Source: Burkholderia sp. Ac-20379
Lineage (GTDB): Bacteria; Pseudomonadota; Gammaproteobacteria; Burkholderiales; Burkholderiaceae
Reading direction: 5' to 3'
Assembly (NCBI RefSeq): GCF_017104645.1
Contig: NZ_JAAGPF010000041.1
Span: 1 to 36,096 of the forward strand
DNA: 36,096 bases
The translations under genes and the position numbers were made by a program. The notes beneath the pieces are model-generated. The model searched no databases, was not told where the DNA came from, and worked only from the letters and a program-made list of their open reading frames with translations. Of the stretch, positions 7,431-15,452 are shown piece after piece; the stretch's first letter is position 1, and each line of letters begins with the position of its first letter.

Positions 7431-7856
7431 AACGCCCTCGTCGATTTCAAGCGCGTACTATACGGCCCCGCTCCGGGCCATGGCTAGCACCGGCCCCACC
7501 GCCCTCCCAGTTCCCCTCCCGCCTGCCTGCCGCGCCACGCGGCGGCCCACGCACGCCTGCTTCCTTGACGACGCGCTCGATCCGATGCGGGCAGGTGCGG
7601 CCGGTTGCCGCGGGTTAACCCTCAATTTTCTCCGAACGCTTGTTGAACTATAGTTTGTCTACTAACTATAGTTTATGCAACGCACGACAAACTTTCGAAC
7701 CCAAACCAGACTTCAGACCTCGATGCCGCCTCGCTCCGCCCCTCGCGACACCCCCTCGCCCGACGCGCACGCCGCCTGAAATCGCCCCCTCAAAACGGCC
7801 CGCGCCACCCTCGGCGGCGCAGCCGATTTCAATCAACAGAGACACTGGATTCAGCA
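7431..7856. other. Divergent control region between the GntR gene and the catabolic operon
   Basis: 426 bp. Apart from the paired palindromes at 7643-7673 it is C-rich and lacks coding signals. From the predicted promoter to the first ATG at 7857 is about 180 nt, so the operon would carry a long leader; I see no recognisable riboswitch in it. Open frames here are short, Pro/Arg-rich and unsupported. Confidence 0.55.
7643..7673 (+). promoter_or_regulatory. Predicted sigma-70 promoter overlapped by two AACTATAGTT palindromes
   Basis: AACTATAGTT, a perfect 10-bp palindrome, occurs at 7646-7655 and again at 7664-7673, 18 bp apart. A -35 of TTGAAC (7643-7648) and a -10 of TATAGT (7667-7672), spaced by 18 bp, run toward the operon, with one palindrome over each box. 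Between them lies TTTGTCTACTAA, which resembles the GT..AC cores bound by FCD-type GntR proteins. The layout is what a repressor-controlled promoter would look like; the regulator is inferred to be the GntR protein at 6675-7430. Confidence 0.6.
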
Positions 7857-9236
7857 ATGCTTAGGGTTACTTCGCCGACGTTGGAAGAGGCCGCGCAGCC
7901 GCAGCGCGATGCGCGCAAGGTCAAAGTGAGTTCGCTGCCGGCCGACGATTCGGCGTGCGGCTGGTATCACACCAGCCCGCAGCGCACGCCGCGGCCGCGT
8001 CATGCCGGCACCTCGAAGGCGCGCTGGGCGGTGGTTGGCGCGGGCTTCACGGGGCTCGCCGCGGCGCGCCAACTGGCGCTGAACTTTCCGGACGACGAAG
8101 TGATCCTGGTGGACGCGCAGGAAGTGGGCTTCGGCACCTCGGGGCGCAACGCCGGTTTCGCGATCGACTTGCCGCACGACATCGGCGCGGACGATTACAT
8201 CGGCGATATCGCGACCGCCAGGACCACGCTCGAATTGAACCTGCTCGGCCAGTCGATCCTGCGCTCGCTGGTCGACACGCACGGCATCGATTGCCACCTG
8301 CGCGCCTCCGGCAAATACCAGGCGGCGGTCGAGCCGCGCGGCGTGGCCGTGCTCGACGCCTACCGGCGCGGCCTCGACAAGCTCGGCCAGCCCTACGAAG
8401 TGATCGAGGGCAAGGATCTGCCGGCGCATATCGGCACGGGCTTCTACCGCAAGGGGCTGTTCACGCCCGGCACGATGCTGCTGCAGCCGTCGGCGCTGGT
8501 CAAAGGGCTGGCCGACAGCCTGCCCGCGAACGTCACGCTGCACGAGCACACCGCGATCACCGACGTCGAATACGGCGACAAGATCGTGCTGCGCCACGCC
8601 GGCGGCCGCATCCTGGCCGACAAGCTGGTGCTGGCCAACAACGCGTTCGGCATGCGCTTCGGCTTCCTGGCCCGCACCATGCTGCCGGTATTCCTGTACG
8701 CCAGCCTGACGCGCCCGCTCAGCGAGGCCGAACAGGCGCGGCTCGGCGGCCAGGCGTTCTGGGGCGTGATTCCGGCCGATCCGTTCGGCAGCACGGTGCG
8801 CCGCACCCACGACAACCGCATCCTGATCCGCAACAGCTTCAGCTTCAATCCGAACGGCCGGCCCAACGATCGCCACCGCGAACGCGTGCTCGCGCGCCAT
8901 CGTCAATCGTTCGCGAACCGCTTCCCGATGCTGCCCGACGTCGGCTTCGACTACACCTGGAGCGGCTCGCTCGCGCTCTCGCAGAACCACAAGGGCTTTT
9001 TCGGCCAGCTCGCGCCGAACGTGTACGGCGCGCTCTGCTGCAACGGCCTCGGCATCACGCGCGGCACCGTCACCGGCACGCTGCTCGCCGATTGGCTGGC
9101 CGGCAAGCGCGATGCGCTGACCGACTTCCTGCTGTCGACGTCCGGGCCGAACCGCAATCCGCCCGAGCCGTTCCTCTCGATGGGCGTGAACGCCACGCTC
9201 TGGTGGGGGCAGCGCAAGGCCGGCCTCGAAAGCTGA
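7857..9236 (+). CDS. FAD-dependent oxidoreductase, DAO family (PuuB-like)
   Basis: 459 aa. After a ~50-residue leader without membrane character comes the dinucleotide-binding motif VVGAGFTGLAAARQL (about 58-72), then the GFGTSGRNAGF segment typical of gamma-glutamylputrescine oxidase-type enzymes, and near the C-terminus the FAD-contacting YTWSGSLALS and CNGLGITRGT strands. Such enzymes oxidise secondary or primary amines or imino acids to imines/aldehydes. It is first in an operon with an MFS carrier, a DapA-like enzyme and an aldehyde dehydrogenase, so it should perform the first oxidation of the imported compound. The substrate is unknown: both a polyamine-like amine and a hydroxyproline-like imino acid fit. 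The ATG at 7857 has only a weak purine run before it, and a later start is possible because the FAD motif begins late. Confidence 0.85.
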   Translation: MLRVTSPTLEEAAQPQRDARKVKVSSLPADDSACGWYHTSPQRTPRPRHAGTSKARWAVVGAGFTGLAAARQLALNFPDDEVILVDAQEVGFGTSGRNAGFAIDLPHDIGADDYIGDIATARTTLELNLLGQSILRSLVDTHGIDCHLRASGKYQAAVEPRGVAVLDAYRRGLDKLGQPYEVIEGKDLPAHIGTGFYRKGLFTPGTMLLQPSALVKGLADSLPANVTLHEHTAITDVEYGDKIVLRHAGGRILADKLVLANNAFGMRFGFLARTMLPVFLYASLTRPLSEAEQARLGGQAFWGVIPADPFGSTVRRTHDNRILIRNSFSFNPNGRPNDRHRERVLARHRQSFANRFPMLPDVGFDYTWSGSLALSQNHKGFFGQLAPNVYGALCCNGLGITRGTVTGTLLADWLAGKRDALTDFLLSTSGPNRNPPEPFLSMGVNATLWWGQRKAGLES

Positions 9237-9337
9237 CAGCCCACGTTCAGGATTCCGAATTCGACATGCGGCGATCGGGGCGGCGGCACACGCCGCGCCC
9301 CACCGGATCGCCCTCTTCATCAGGCAGGAGACAGGCA

Positions 9338-10669
9338 ATGACAACAACGACGGCGTCCATCGAGGACATACCGCTGAACGGATTTCACCAACTGCTGACG
9401 ATTCGCTCGGGCGGCGGCTGGCTGATGGACGGCTATGTATTGAGCATCATCGGCGTGGCCATGGTGCAGTTCTCGGCCGCGCTGCATCTGACGAGCTTCT
9501 GGGAAGGCATGGTGGCCGCGTCCGCGCTGCTCGGCATCTTCGTGGGCGGGTTCCTCGGCGGCTGGCTGACCGACCGGATGGGCCGCCGCCGGCCCTACTT
9601 CTTCGGCCCGGTGCTGTTCGTGATCTGCTCGATCGCGCAGCTGTGGGTGCAATCGGGCGAGGCGCTGTTCGCGCTGCGCTTCATCGTCGGCATCGGCGTG
9701 GGCATCGAATACCCGGTGGCCGGCTCGCTGCTGACCGAATTCATGCCGCGCAAATACCGCGGCCCGCGCCTGGCGATGCTGACCATCATCTGGTTCTTCG
9801 GCGCGGCGCTGGCCTATATCGTCGGCAACATCCTGCTCGCGAAGGGCGGCCCCGACGCCTGGCGCTGGGTGCTGGCCAGCCCCGCCGTGATCGGCGTGCT
9901 GCTGTTCCTGGTGCGCCTCGGCACGCCGGAATCGCCGCGCTGGCTGCTCAACAAGGGCCGCAAGCAGGAAGCCGAAGCCGTGATCCGCAAGGTCTACGGG
10001 CCGTCGTTCTCGATCCGCAACCTGCCCGAGGAGCCGGTCGACCGCAAGATCTCGCTCGGCGCGCTGCTGCATTCGGGCTACGGCAAGCGGATGCTGTTCG
10101 TGGTGCTGTTCTGGACCTGCTCGGTGATCCCGGTGTTCGCCGTCTACTCGTTCGCGCCGCGCGTGCTGCAGGCGTTGCATCTGGAAGGCGACTGGGAAGC
10201 CTACGGCTCGGTGGCGATCACGCTGCTGTTCGTGGTGGGCTGCGCGATCGCCACGCGCATCATCAATACGCTCGGCCGCCGCGCGCTGGTGATCCACAGC
10301 TTCCTGTGGTCGGCGCTCGCGCTGCTGGCGCTCGGCGCGTGCTCGAACAGCTCGGCCACGCTGATCCTCGTGCTGTTCGGCACCTATGCGCTGCTGATCG
10401 GCGGCGCCCAGGTGCTGCAGCTCGTCTATCCGAACGAAATCTTCCCGACCGACATCCGCGCGTTCGCCGTGGGCATGGGCGCCTCGCTGTCGCGCATCGG
10501 CGCGGCCGTCGGCACCTGGCTCGTGCCGATCGCGCTGCAGACGGTGGGCATCGGCAACACCATGTACGCGGCCGCCGCGGTGTCGTTCGTCGGCCTGGTG
10601 GCGTCGGTGTGCCTCGCGCCCGAGACGACCTCGCTGTCGCTGCAGGAAGCGGCCTCGCTCAACCATTGA
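9338..10669 (+). CDS. MFS transporter (metabolite:proton symporter type)
   Basis: 443 aa with about 12 hydrophobic segments. MFS signatures are present: DGYVLSIIG in TM1, GGWLTDRMGRRRPYF in loop 2-3, RFIVGIGVGIEYPVAGSLL in TM4, PESPRWLL at the end of TM6, and LVYPNEIFPTDIRA around TM10-11. These place it with sugar-porter/aromatic-acid symporter-like carriers in the inner membrane. AGGAG (9326-9330) lies seven bases before the chosen ATG; a longer open frame beginning at 7955 is only the shadow of the upstream gene. Located 101 bp after the FAD oxidoreductase and 79 bp before the DapA-like gene, it is the presumed importer of the operon's substrate. Confidence 0.88.
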   Translation: MTTTTASIEDIPLNGFHQLLTIRSGGGWLMDGYVLSIIGVAMVQFSAALHLTSFWEGMVAASALLGIFVGGFLGGWLTDRMGRRRPYFFGPVLFVICSIAQLWVQSGEALFALRFIVGIGVGIEYPVAGSLLTEFMPRKYRGPRLAMLTIIWFFGAALAYIVGNILLAKGGPDAWRWVLASPAVIGVLLFLVRLGTPESPRWLLNKGRKQEAEAVIRKVYGPSFSIRNLPEEPVDRKISLGALLHSGYGKRMLFVVLFWTCSVIPVFAVYSFAPRVLQALHLEGDWEAYGSVAITLLFVVGCAIATRIINTLGRRALVIHSFLWSALALLALGACSNSSATLILVLFGTYALLIGGAQVLQLVYPNEIFPTDIRAFAVGMGASLSRIGAAVGTWLVPIALQTVGIGNTMYAAAAVSFVGLVASVCLAPETTSLSLQEAASLNH

Positions 10670-10677
10670 TTCTCACC

Positions 10678-10703
10678 GGCCCGCGCCGTGCGCGACGCGG
10701 GCC
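10678..10703 (+). other. Intra-operon hairpin
   Basis: GGCCCGCG (10678-10685) pairs perfectly with CGCGGGCC (10696-10703) across a 10-base loop, 8 bp after the MFS stop. No T-run follows and the next gene starts 46 bp later, so mRNA processing, stabilisation or partial attenuation is more likely than full termination. Confidence 0.4.
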
Positions 10704-10748
10704 TCGATCGCGCAACACGCTTACTCTTCATTCCCGCGGGAGCACATC

Positions 10749-11660
10749 ATGAATTTCCAAGGCATCTACACGCCGGCCATCACGCCGCTGAACGCCGAAG
10801 GCGGCATCGACAAGGCGGCCTTCGCCGACGTCCTCGAACACCTGATCGCCGGCGGCGTGCACGGCATCATCATCGGCGGCTCGACCGGCGAGTACTACGC
10901 GCACACGATGCAGGAGCGCCTCGAGCTCGGCGCCTATGCCAAGGACGTGATCGGCACGCGCGTGCCGCTCGTGATCGGCACCGGCGCGATCCGCACCGAG
11001 GATTCGGTCGAGATCGCCAAGTCCGCCAAGGCCATCAAGGCCGACGCGATCCTGGTCGGCTCGCCGCCCTACGCGCTGCCGAACGAGCAGGAAAACGCCG
11101 CGCACGCGCTGGCCGTGGACGCCGCCGCCGGCCTGCCGGTGATGCTCTACAACTACCCGGGCCGGATGGGCGTGTCGATGGGCCGCGAGTTCTTCCGCAC
11201 CGTCACCGCCGCTTCGAAGAACTTCGTGGCGATCAAGGAAAGCTCGGGCAGCACCAACCAGCTGCACATGCTGGCGCGCGAATTCCCCGGCATCGCCGTG
11301 TCGTGCGGCTGGGACGATCAGGCGCTCGAATTCTTCGCCTGGGGCGCGTCGAGCTGGGTGTGCGCCGGTTCGAACTTCCTGCCGGCCGAACACGTCGCGC
11401 TGTATCAAGCCTGCGTGGTCGAGAACGACTTCCGCAAGGGCCGCCGCATCATGTCGGCGATGCTGCCGCTGATGGATTTCCTCGAGGAAGCCGGCAAGTT
11501 CGTGCAGACGATCAAGTACGGCTGCGAGCTGGCCGGCCTGCGCACCGGCGCCGTGCGCGCGCCGCTGCAGCCGCTCGACGACGAGAACAAGGCGAAGCTC
11601 GCCACGATCGTGGCCGAACTGAAGCGCGAAGTGGCCGGCGTGACCGGAGGCCAGGCCTGA
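10749..11660 (+). CDS. DapA-family lyase/deaminase (dihydrodipicolinate synthase / NAL superfamily)
   Basis: 303 aa, full TIM-barrel length for the family. The class I aldolase machinery is intact: GGSTGEYY at 43-50, Tyr134 in LYNYPGR (133-139), and the Schiff-base Lys163 in AIKESSGS (161-168). Known members condense or split 2-keto acids, or (as in hydroxyproline breakdown) act as dehydrating deaminases that give alpha-ketoglutarate semialdehyde. Lysine biosynthesis is unlikely, because the gene sits between a catabolic carrier and an aldehyde dehydrogenase. GGGAG stands seven bases before the ATG. Its TGA overlaps the ATG of the next gene (TGATG), which implies translational coupling with the dehydrogenase and suggests it makes the aldehyde that enzyme consumes. 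Confidence 0.88.
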   Translation: MNFQGIYTPAITPLNAEGGIDKAAFADVLEHLIAGGVHGIIIGGSTGEYYAHTMQERLELGAYAKDVIGTRVPLVIGTGAIRTEDSVEIAKSAKAIKADAILVGSPPYALPNEQENAAHALAVDAAAGLPVMLYNYPGRMGVSMGREFFRTVTAASKNFVAIKESSGSTNQLHMLAREFPGIAVSCGWDDQALEFFAWGASSWVCAGSNFLPAEHVALYQACVVENDFRKGRRIMSAMLPLMDFLEEAGKFVQTIKYGCELAGLRTGAVRAPLQPLDDENKAKLATIVAELKREVAGVTGGQA

Positions 11661-13162
11661 TGGCGGATCTGCTCACCGCCGCGCAATACGCGGAGATCGC
11701 CGCCGGGCTGCGCCTGCCGACCCAGGCGTTCGTCGACGGCGCGTTCCGCCCCGCCAACTCGGGCAAGACATTCGCGACCGTCAACCCGGCCACCGACGCG
11801 CTGCTCGCCAACGTCGCGGCCTGCGACGCCAGCGACGTGGATTACGCCGTGTCGCGCGCCAAGGCGGCGTTCGCCGACGGCCGCTGGCGCACGCTGCCGC
11901 CCACGCAGCGCAAGCACGTGCTGCTGAAGTTCGCCGACCTGCTCGAACAGCACGCGCACGAACTGGCGACGATGGAAAGCCTCGACAGCGGCAAGCCGAT
12001 CCGCGAATGCCAGACCATCGACGTGCCGGAAACGATCCACACGATCCGCTGGCACGCCGAGCTGATCGACAAGATCTACGACAACACCGCACCGGTCGGC
12101 TCGAACGCGCTGGCGCTGGTGGTGCGCGAGCCGATCGGCGTGGTGGGCCTGGTGCTGCCGTGGAACTTCCCGCTGCTGATGCTGGCCTGGAAGATCGGCC
12201 CGTCGCTCGCGGCGGGCTGCTCGATCGTCGTCAAGCCGGCGATGGAAACCTCGCTGACCGCGCTGCGCGTGGCCGAGCTCGCCCATCAGGCGGGCGTGCC
12301 GGCCGGCGTGTTCAACGTGCTGCCGGGCGGCGGCGCCGAGGTGGGCGAGCCGCTGGGCCGCCATCCCGACGTGGCCGCGGTCAGCTTCACCGGCTCCACC
12401 GCCACCGGCCGGCGCTTCCTGCACTACGCGGCGGAATCGAACCTGAAGCGCGTGGTGCTCGAATGCGGCGGCAAGAACCCGGCCGTGGTGCTCGACGACG
12501 CGAGCGACCTCGACGCCGTGGCCGCCCACGTGGTGAACGGCGCGTTCTGGAACATGGGCGAGAACTGCTCGGCCTCGTCGCGGCTGATCGTGCATTCGAG
12601 CATCAAGCCCGCGCTGCTGGAACGGATCGGCGTGGCGATGCGCGAATGGAAGATGGGCGACCCGCTCGATCCCGAGAACCGCATCGGCTCGCTGATCAGC
12701 AAGGCGCATTTCGGCAAGGTGCGCGCCTATCTGGAGCAGGCCGAGCGCGAGCAGCTCGCGGTGCGCTTCGGCGGCACGACGCAGGACGGCATCTTCGTCG
12801 AGCCCACCGTGGTGGACGGCGTCGGCCCGCAAAGCCGGCTGTTCCAGGACGAGATTTTCGGGCCGGTGCTGGCCGTGACGAGCTTCGACGAGATCGACGA
12901 AGCGATTGCGCTGGCGAACGACTCCGTCTATGGTCTCGCCGCGTCCGTCTACACCAGCAACCTGAATCACGCGATTCATCTGTCGCGGGCGATCCAGGCC
13001 GGCGTGGTGACGGTCAACTGCTTCGGCGAAGGCGACATCACGACCCCGTTCGGCGGCTACAAGGCCTCCGGCTTCGGCGGCCGCGACAAGTCGATCTGGG
13101 CGCACGACCAGTACACGGAGATCAAGACCATCTGGATCGACGTACCGAACCGCGCGGCCTGA
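11660..13162 (+). CDS. NAD(P)-dependent aldehyde dehydrogenase (PuuC-like)
   Basis: 500 aa, standard ALDH length. Seen in order: VREPIGVVGLVLPWNFP with the oxyanion Asn, KPAMETSLTALR, the SFTGSTATG cofactor loop, catalytic base Glu268 in LECGGKNP, nucleophile Cys303 in GENCSASS (the usual Q before C is replaced by EN), EIFGPVL, and FGGYKASGFGGRDKS near the end. It is closest to PuuC/4-guanidinobutyraldehyde-type dehydrogenases as I recall them. It would oxidise a semialdehyde to a carboxylate in the cytoplasm, as the last enzyme of the operon. Its ATG overlaps the stop of the DapA-like gene by one base and it is followed by a clear terminator. Confidence 0.9.
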   Translation: MADLLTAAQYAEIAAGLRLPTQAFVDGAFRPANSGKTFATVNPATDALLANVAACDASDVDYAVSRAKAAFADGRWRTLPPTQRKHVLLKFADLLEQHAHELATMESLDSGKPIRECQTIDVPETIHTIRWHAELIDKIYDNTAPVGSNALALVVREPIGVVGLVLPWNFPLLMLAWKIGPSLAAGCSIVVKPAMETSLTALRVAELAHQAGVPAGVFNVLPGGGAEVGEPLGRHPDVAAVSFTGSTATGRRFLHYAAESNLKRVVLECGGKNPAVVLDDASDLDAVAAHVVNGAFWNMGENCSASSRLIVHSSIKPALLERIGVAMREWKMGDPLDPENRIGSLISKAHFGKVRAYLEQAEREQLAVRFGGTTQDGIFVEPTVVDGVGPQSRLFQDEIFGPVLAVTSFDEIDEAIALANDSVYGLAASVYTSNLNHAIHLSRAIQAGVVTVNCFGEGDITTPFGGYKASGFGGRDKSIWAHDQYTEIKTIWIDVPNRAA

Positions 13163-13183
13163 CGGCAGCGCAACCCCGGCAGG

Positions 13184-13224
13184 CCGGCCGCGACCGTCAA
13201 AAACGGTCGCGGCCGGTTTGTCTT
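13184..13224 (+). terminator. Intrinsic terminator of the catabolic operon
   Basis: CCGGCCGCGACCGT (13184-13197) pairs perfectly with the arm at 13203-13216 across the loop CAAAA, and a T-rich tail TTTGTCTT (13217-13224) follows. It lies 22 bp after the aldehyde dehydrogenase stop and separates the operon from yddG. Confidence 0.85.
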
Positions 13225-13291
13225 GTCAGGCGGGCAACCGGTCCGCAGTCATTTCGCATCACTTTTTTACCCGCAATCGGCAGGAACGAGC

Positions 13292-14212
13292 ATGAACAAC
13301 AGGACCAGGGCAACGCTGATCGGCTTCATCGCGATCGCACTATGGAGCGCGGTGGTGGGCTTGATCCGCGGCCTCAGCGACTGCTTCGGCGCAACCGGCG
13401 GCGCGGCCATGATGTACACGGGGGCGTCGGTGCTGCTGTTCCTCACGGTCGGGCTGCCGCGCCTCGACACGTTTCCGCGCCGCTACCTGTTGTGGGGCAC
13501 GCTGCTGTTCGTCGCCTACGAATGGTGCCTGTCGCTGTCGATCGGCAACGCGCACTCGGCGCGCCAGGCGATCGAGGTGGGCATGGTCAACTACCTGTGG
13601 CCGACCTTCACGATGGTGTTCGCGATCCTGTTCCTGGGCCAGCGCGTCAACCTGCTGATCGTGCCCGGCGTGCTGCTGGCGATGACCGGCATCGGCTGGG
13701 TGCTCGGCGGCAAGCAAGGCTTCGACGGCGCCAGCATCTGGGCCAACGTGATCGACAACCCGCTCAGCTACGGCCTGGCGTTCGCCGGCTCGCTGATCTG
13801 GTCGGCCTACACCACCGTCACCATCAAGCTCGCCAAGGGCAAGAACGGCATCACGCTGTTCTTCATCGTGGTGGCGCTCACGCTGTGGACCAAATACCTG
13901 CTCGACGGCGAACACACCATCGTGTTCAACGCCAATGCGCTCGCCTACTTCCTGCTGGCCTCGGCCGCGATGGGCTTCGGCTATTCGGCCTGGAACATCG
14001 GCATCATGCGCGGCAACGTGGCGGTGCTGGCCGGCGTGTCGTATTTCACGCCGGTGATCTCGGCCGCGATCGCCGCGCTGCTGCTGCATGCGTCGCTGTC
14101 GTCGAACTTCTGGACCGGCGCGTTCTGCGTGTGCGGCGGCTCGGTGCTGTGCTGGCTGGCCACGCGCAAGCGCGCGCCGCGGCCGGCGGCGCAGGCCGGG
14201 CAATGCACGTGA
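13292..14212 (+). CDS. yddG: Aromatic amino acid exporter YddG (DMT superfamily)
   Basis: 306 aa with ten expected membrane segments in two EamA repeats. It matches E. coli YddG along its length: RATLIGFIAIALWS at the start, the diagnostic QAIEVGMVNYLWPT in TM4, IVPGVLLAMTGIGWVLGG, the AYTTVTIKLAKGKNGIT loop, and GVSYFTPVISAA then CVCGGSVLCWLATR at the C-terminus. YddG exports aromatic amino acids and some other metabolites from the cytoplasm. AGGAACG precedes the ATG by about six bases. It lies beyond the operon terminator, so it is a separate unit, and it converges with the LysR gene 29 bp downstream. A longer frame from 13223 lacks a ribosome site and crosses the terminator tail. Confidence 0.93.
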   Translation: MNNRTRATLIGFIAIALWSAVVGLIRGLSDCFGATGGAAMMYTGASVLLFLTVGLPRLDTFPRRYLLWGTLLFVAYEWCLSLSIGNAHSARQAIEVGMVNYLWPTFTMVFAILFLGQRVNLLIVPGVLLAMTGIGWVLGGKQGFDGASIWANVIDNPLSYGLAFAGSLIWSAYTTVTIKLAKGKNGITLFFIVVALTLWTKYLLDGEHTIVFNANALAYFLLASAAMGFGYSAWNIGIMRGNVAVLAGVSYFTPVISAAIAALLLHASLSSNFWTGAFCVCGGSVLCWLATRKRAPRPAAQAGQCT

Positions 14213-14241
14213 GCGCGGCGGCGGCACGGCGCGGCCCTGCC

Positions 14242-15171
14242 TCAATCCTGCCGTGATCGATCCGCGTCCGCGCTGGCCGCGAGCCAATCGCGAAACCGGC
14301 GCTCGTCCGCGCTGAGCGCCTTGCCGCGCGGATGCACCAGATAATCGTGCCGCCCGGTGACCAGCGACATCGACCGAATCGCGCCGAGCTCGCCGGCCCG
14401 AATGGCCGGCTGCGCGATGAAATCCCACCCCAGCCCGATACCGAGCCCGAGCCGCGCGGCCTCGTACACCATGCCCGTCTGGTTGAAGGTCAGCAACGGC
14501 GCGGGTATCGATTCCTGAGAAAACTGCGCGAACCAGTCGCGCCAGTCGAGACAATCCCAATCCGTCGAATCGAGATGAATCAGCGGCGCTTGCGCGAGGG
14601 CCTCGACGGTGTCCGGCACCGGCCCGGCGTAACGCGCCGGGTTGTAGACCGGATAGACGATCTCGGGAAACAGCCGGATCGCGTCCAGCGAAGTCCACGC
14701 GCCGTCGCCGTAGAGGATGCCGAACGACACATCGGTGCAGCGCTTTTCGTTGATCGCGTTGGTTGCGCTGACATCGATCGGGATGCGGGGACAGTCGCGG
14801 GCGAAATCCGCCAACCTCGGCAGGAGCCAGTATTGGGCGACGGCGTCGGTGCAGATCACCGAGATCGCAGGCTCGCGGTCGTCGTTGCGAACCCGTGACA
14901 GGGTGTGCTGCATTCTCGACAGCAGCGGCTGCAGCTCGTCGAACAGCCGCCGCCCCGCCTCGCTGAGGCCGAGCGCGCGCGTGTGCCGCTCGAACAGCGT
15001 GCAGCCCAGCATGCTTTCGAGCGTCCGAACCTGCTTGCTCGCGGCGCTCTGCGTCATGCACAGCTCGCGCGCGGCCCGCGTGAAGCTGCCCAGCCGCGCC
15101 ACCGATTCGAAACACCGCAGCGTCTCCAGCGGCGGAAGCGTCGCATTGCGTTTCGCGTTGAAACTGCTCAT
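14242..15171 (-). CDS. LysR-family transcriptional regulator (GcvA-like)
   Basis: 309 aa. The N-terminal winged helix includes LPPLETLRCFESVARLGSFTRAARELCMTQSAASKQVRTLES (about 12-53). A two-lobe effector domain follows, with the late-family motif TFNQTGMVYEAARLGLGIGLGWDF. The LP.L..LRCFE start and the pattern of the effector domain resemble GcvA-type regulators. It is transcribed divergently from the amino-acid permease at 15453, so regulation of that permease is the simplest expectation; a LysR-box-like dyad lies between them at 15229-15247. It converges with yddG. Confidence 0.9.
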   Translation of the reverse strand: MSSFNAKRNATLPPLETLRCFESVARLGSFTRAARELCMTQSAASKQVRTLESMLGCTLFERHTRALGLSEAGRRLFDELQPLLSRMQHTLSRVRNDDREPAISVICTDAVAQYWLLPRLADFARDCPRIPIDVSATNAINEKRCTDVSFGILYGDGAWTSLDAIRLFPEIVYPVYNPARYAGPVPDTVEALAQAPLIHLDSTDWDCLDWRDWFAQFSQESIPAPLLTFNQTGMVYEAARLGLGIGLGWDFIAQPAIRAGELGAIRSMSLVTGRHDYLVHPRGKALSADERRFRDWLAASADADRSRQD

Positions 15172-15228
15172 TGCCCTGCCTCTAGATCAGCACGTCGGCA
15201 TCTTGCTGCGGCGCGTACCGGCCGGACT

Positions 15229-15247
15229 AGGATAATTTCGTCATCCT
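15229..15247. promoter_or_regulatory. LysR-box-like dyad between divergent lysR and permease genes
   Basis: AGGAT (15229-15233) and ATCCT (15243-15247) form an interrupted dyad containing the T-N11-A pattern favoured by LysR proteins. GATAAT at 15231-15236 could also be a -10 box, but no good -35 is placed for it. The site sits 57 bp before the regulator's start. Confidence 0.35.
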
Positions 15248-15452
15248 GCGTGAACAGCCCCGCCAGCCTCGCGCCATTTATTCCGATCCGGACTGCATCA
15301 GTCGATAAATTCGTTTGTGAGCGCGTGCCGCCGCCGATACGCTCGGCTTGCGCGTCGAACAGCAGAACGGCTTCATGCCGTCATCGACGCGTCGATTCAG
15401 ACGCAACCGCGCAAGACGGCAACGCAATCGAAGTCACAACGGAGACAACGCC

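Noticed and set aside
7643-7690. Riboswitch or tRNA-like structure in the operon leader
   Set aside because: The symmetry is explained by two short DNA palindromes; no further conserved stems were seen in the leader.
7955-10669. 904-residue open frame that might suggest a giant fusion protein
   Set aside because: Its first ~460 codons are an out-of-frame reading of the FAD oxidoreductase; only the part from ATG 9338, with its own ribosome site, is the MFS carrier.
10749-11660. Biosynthetic dihydrodipicolinate synthase (dapA of the lysine pathway)
   Set aside because: Catalytic residues are shared by the whole superfamily, and the operon context (oxidase, carrier, aldehyde dehydrogenase, GntR regulator) is catabolic.
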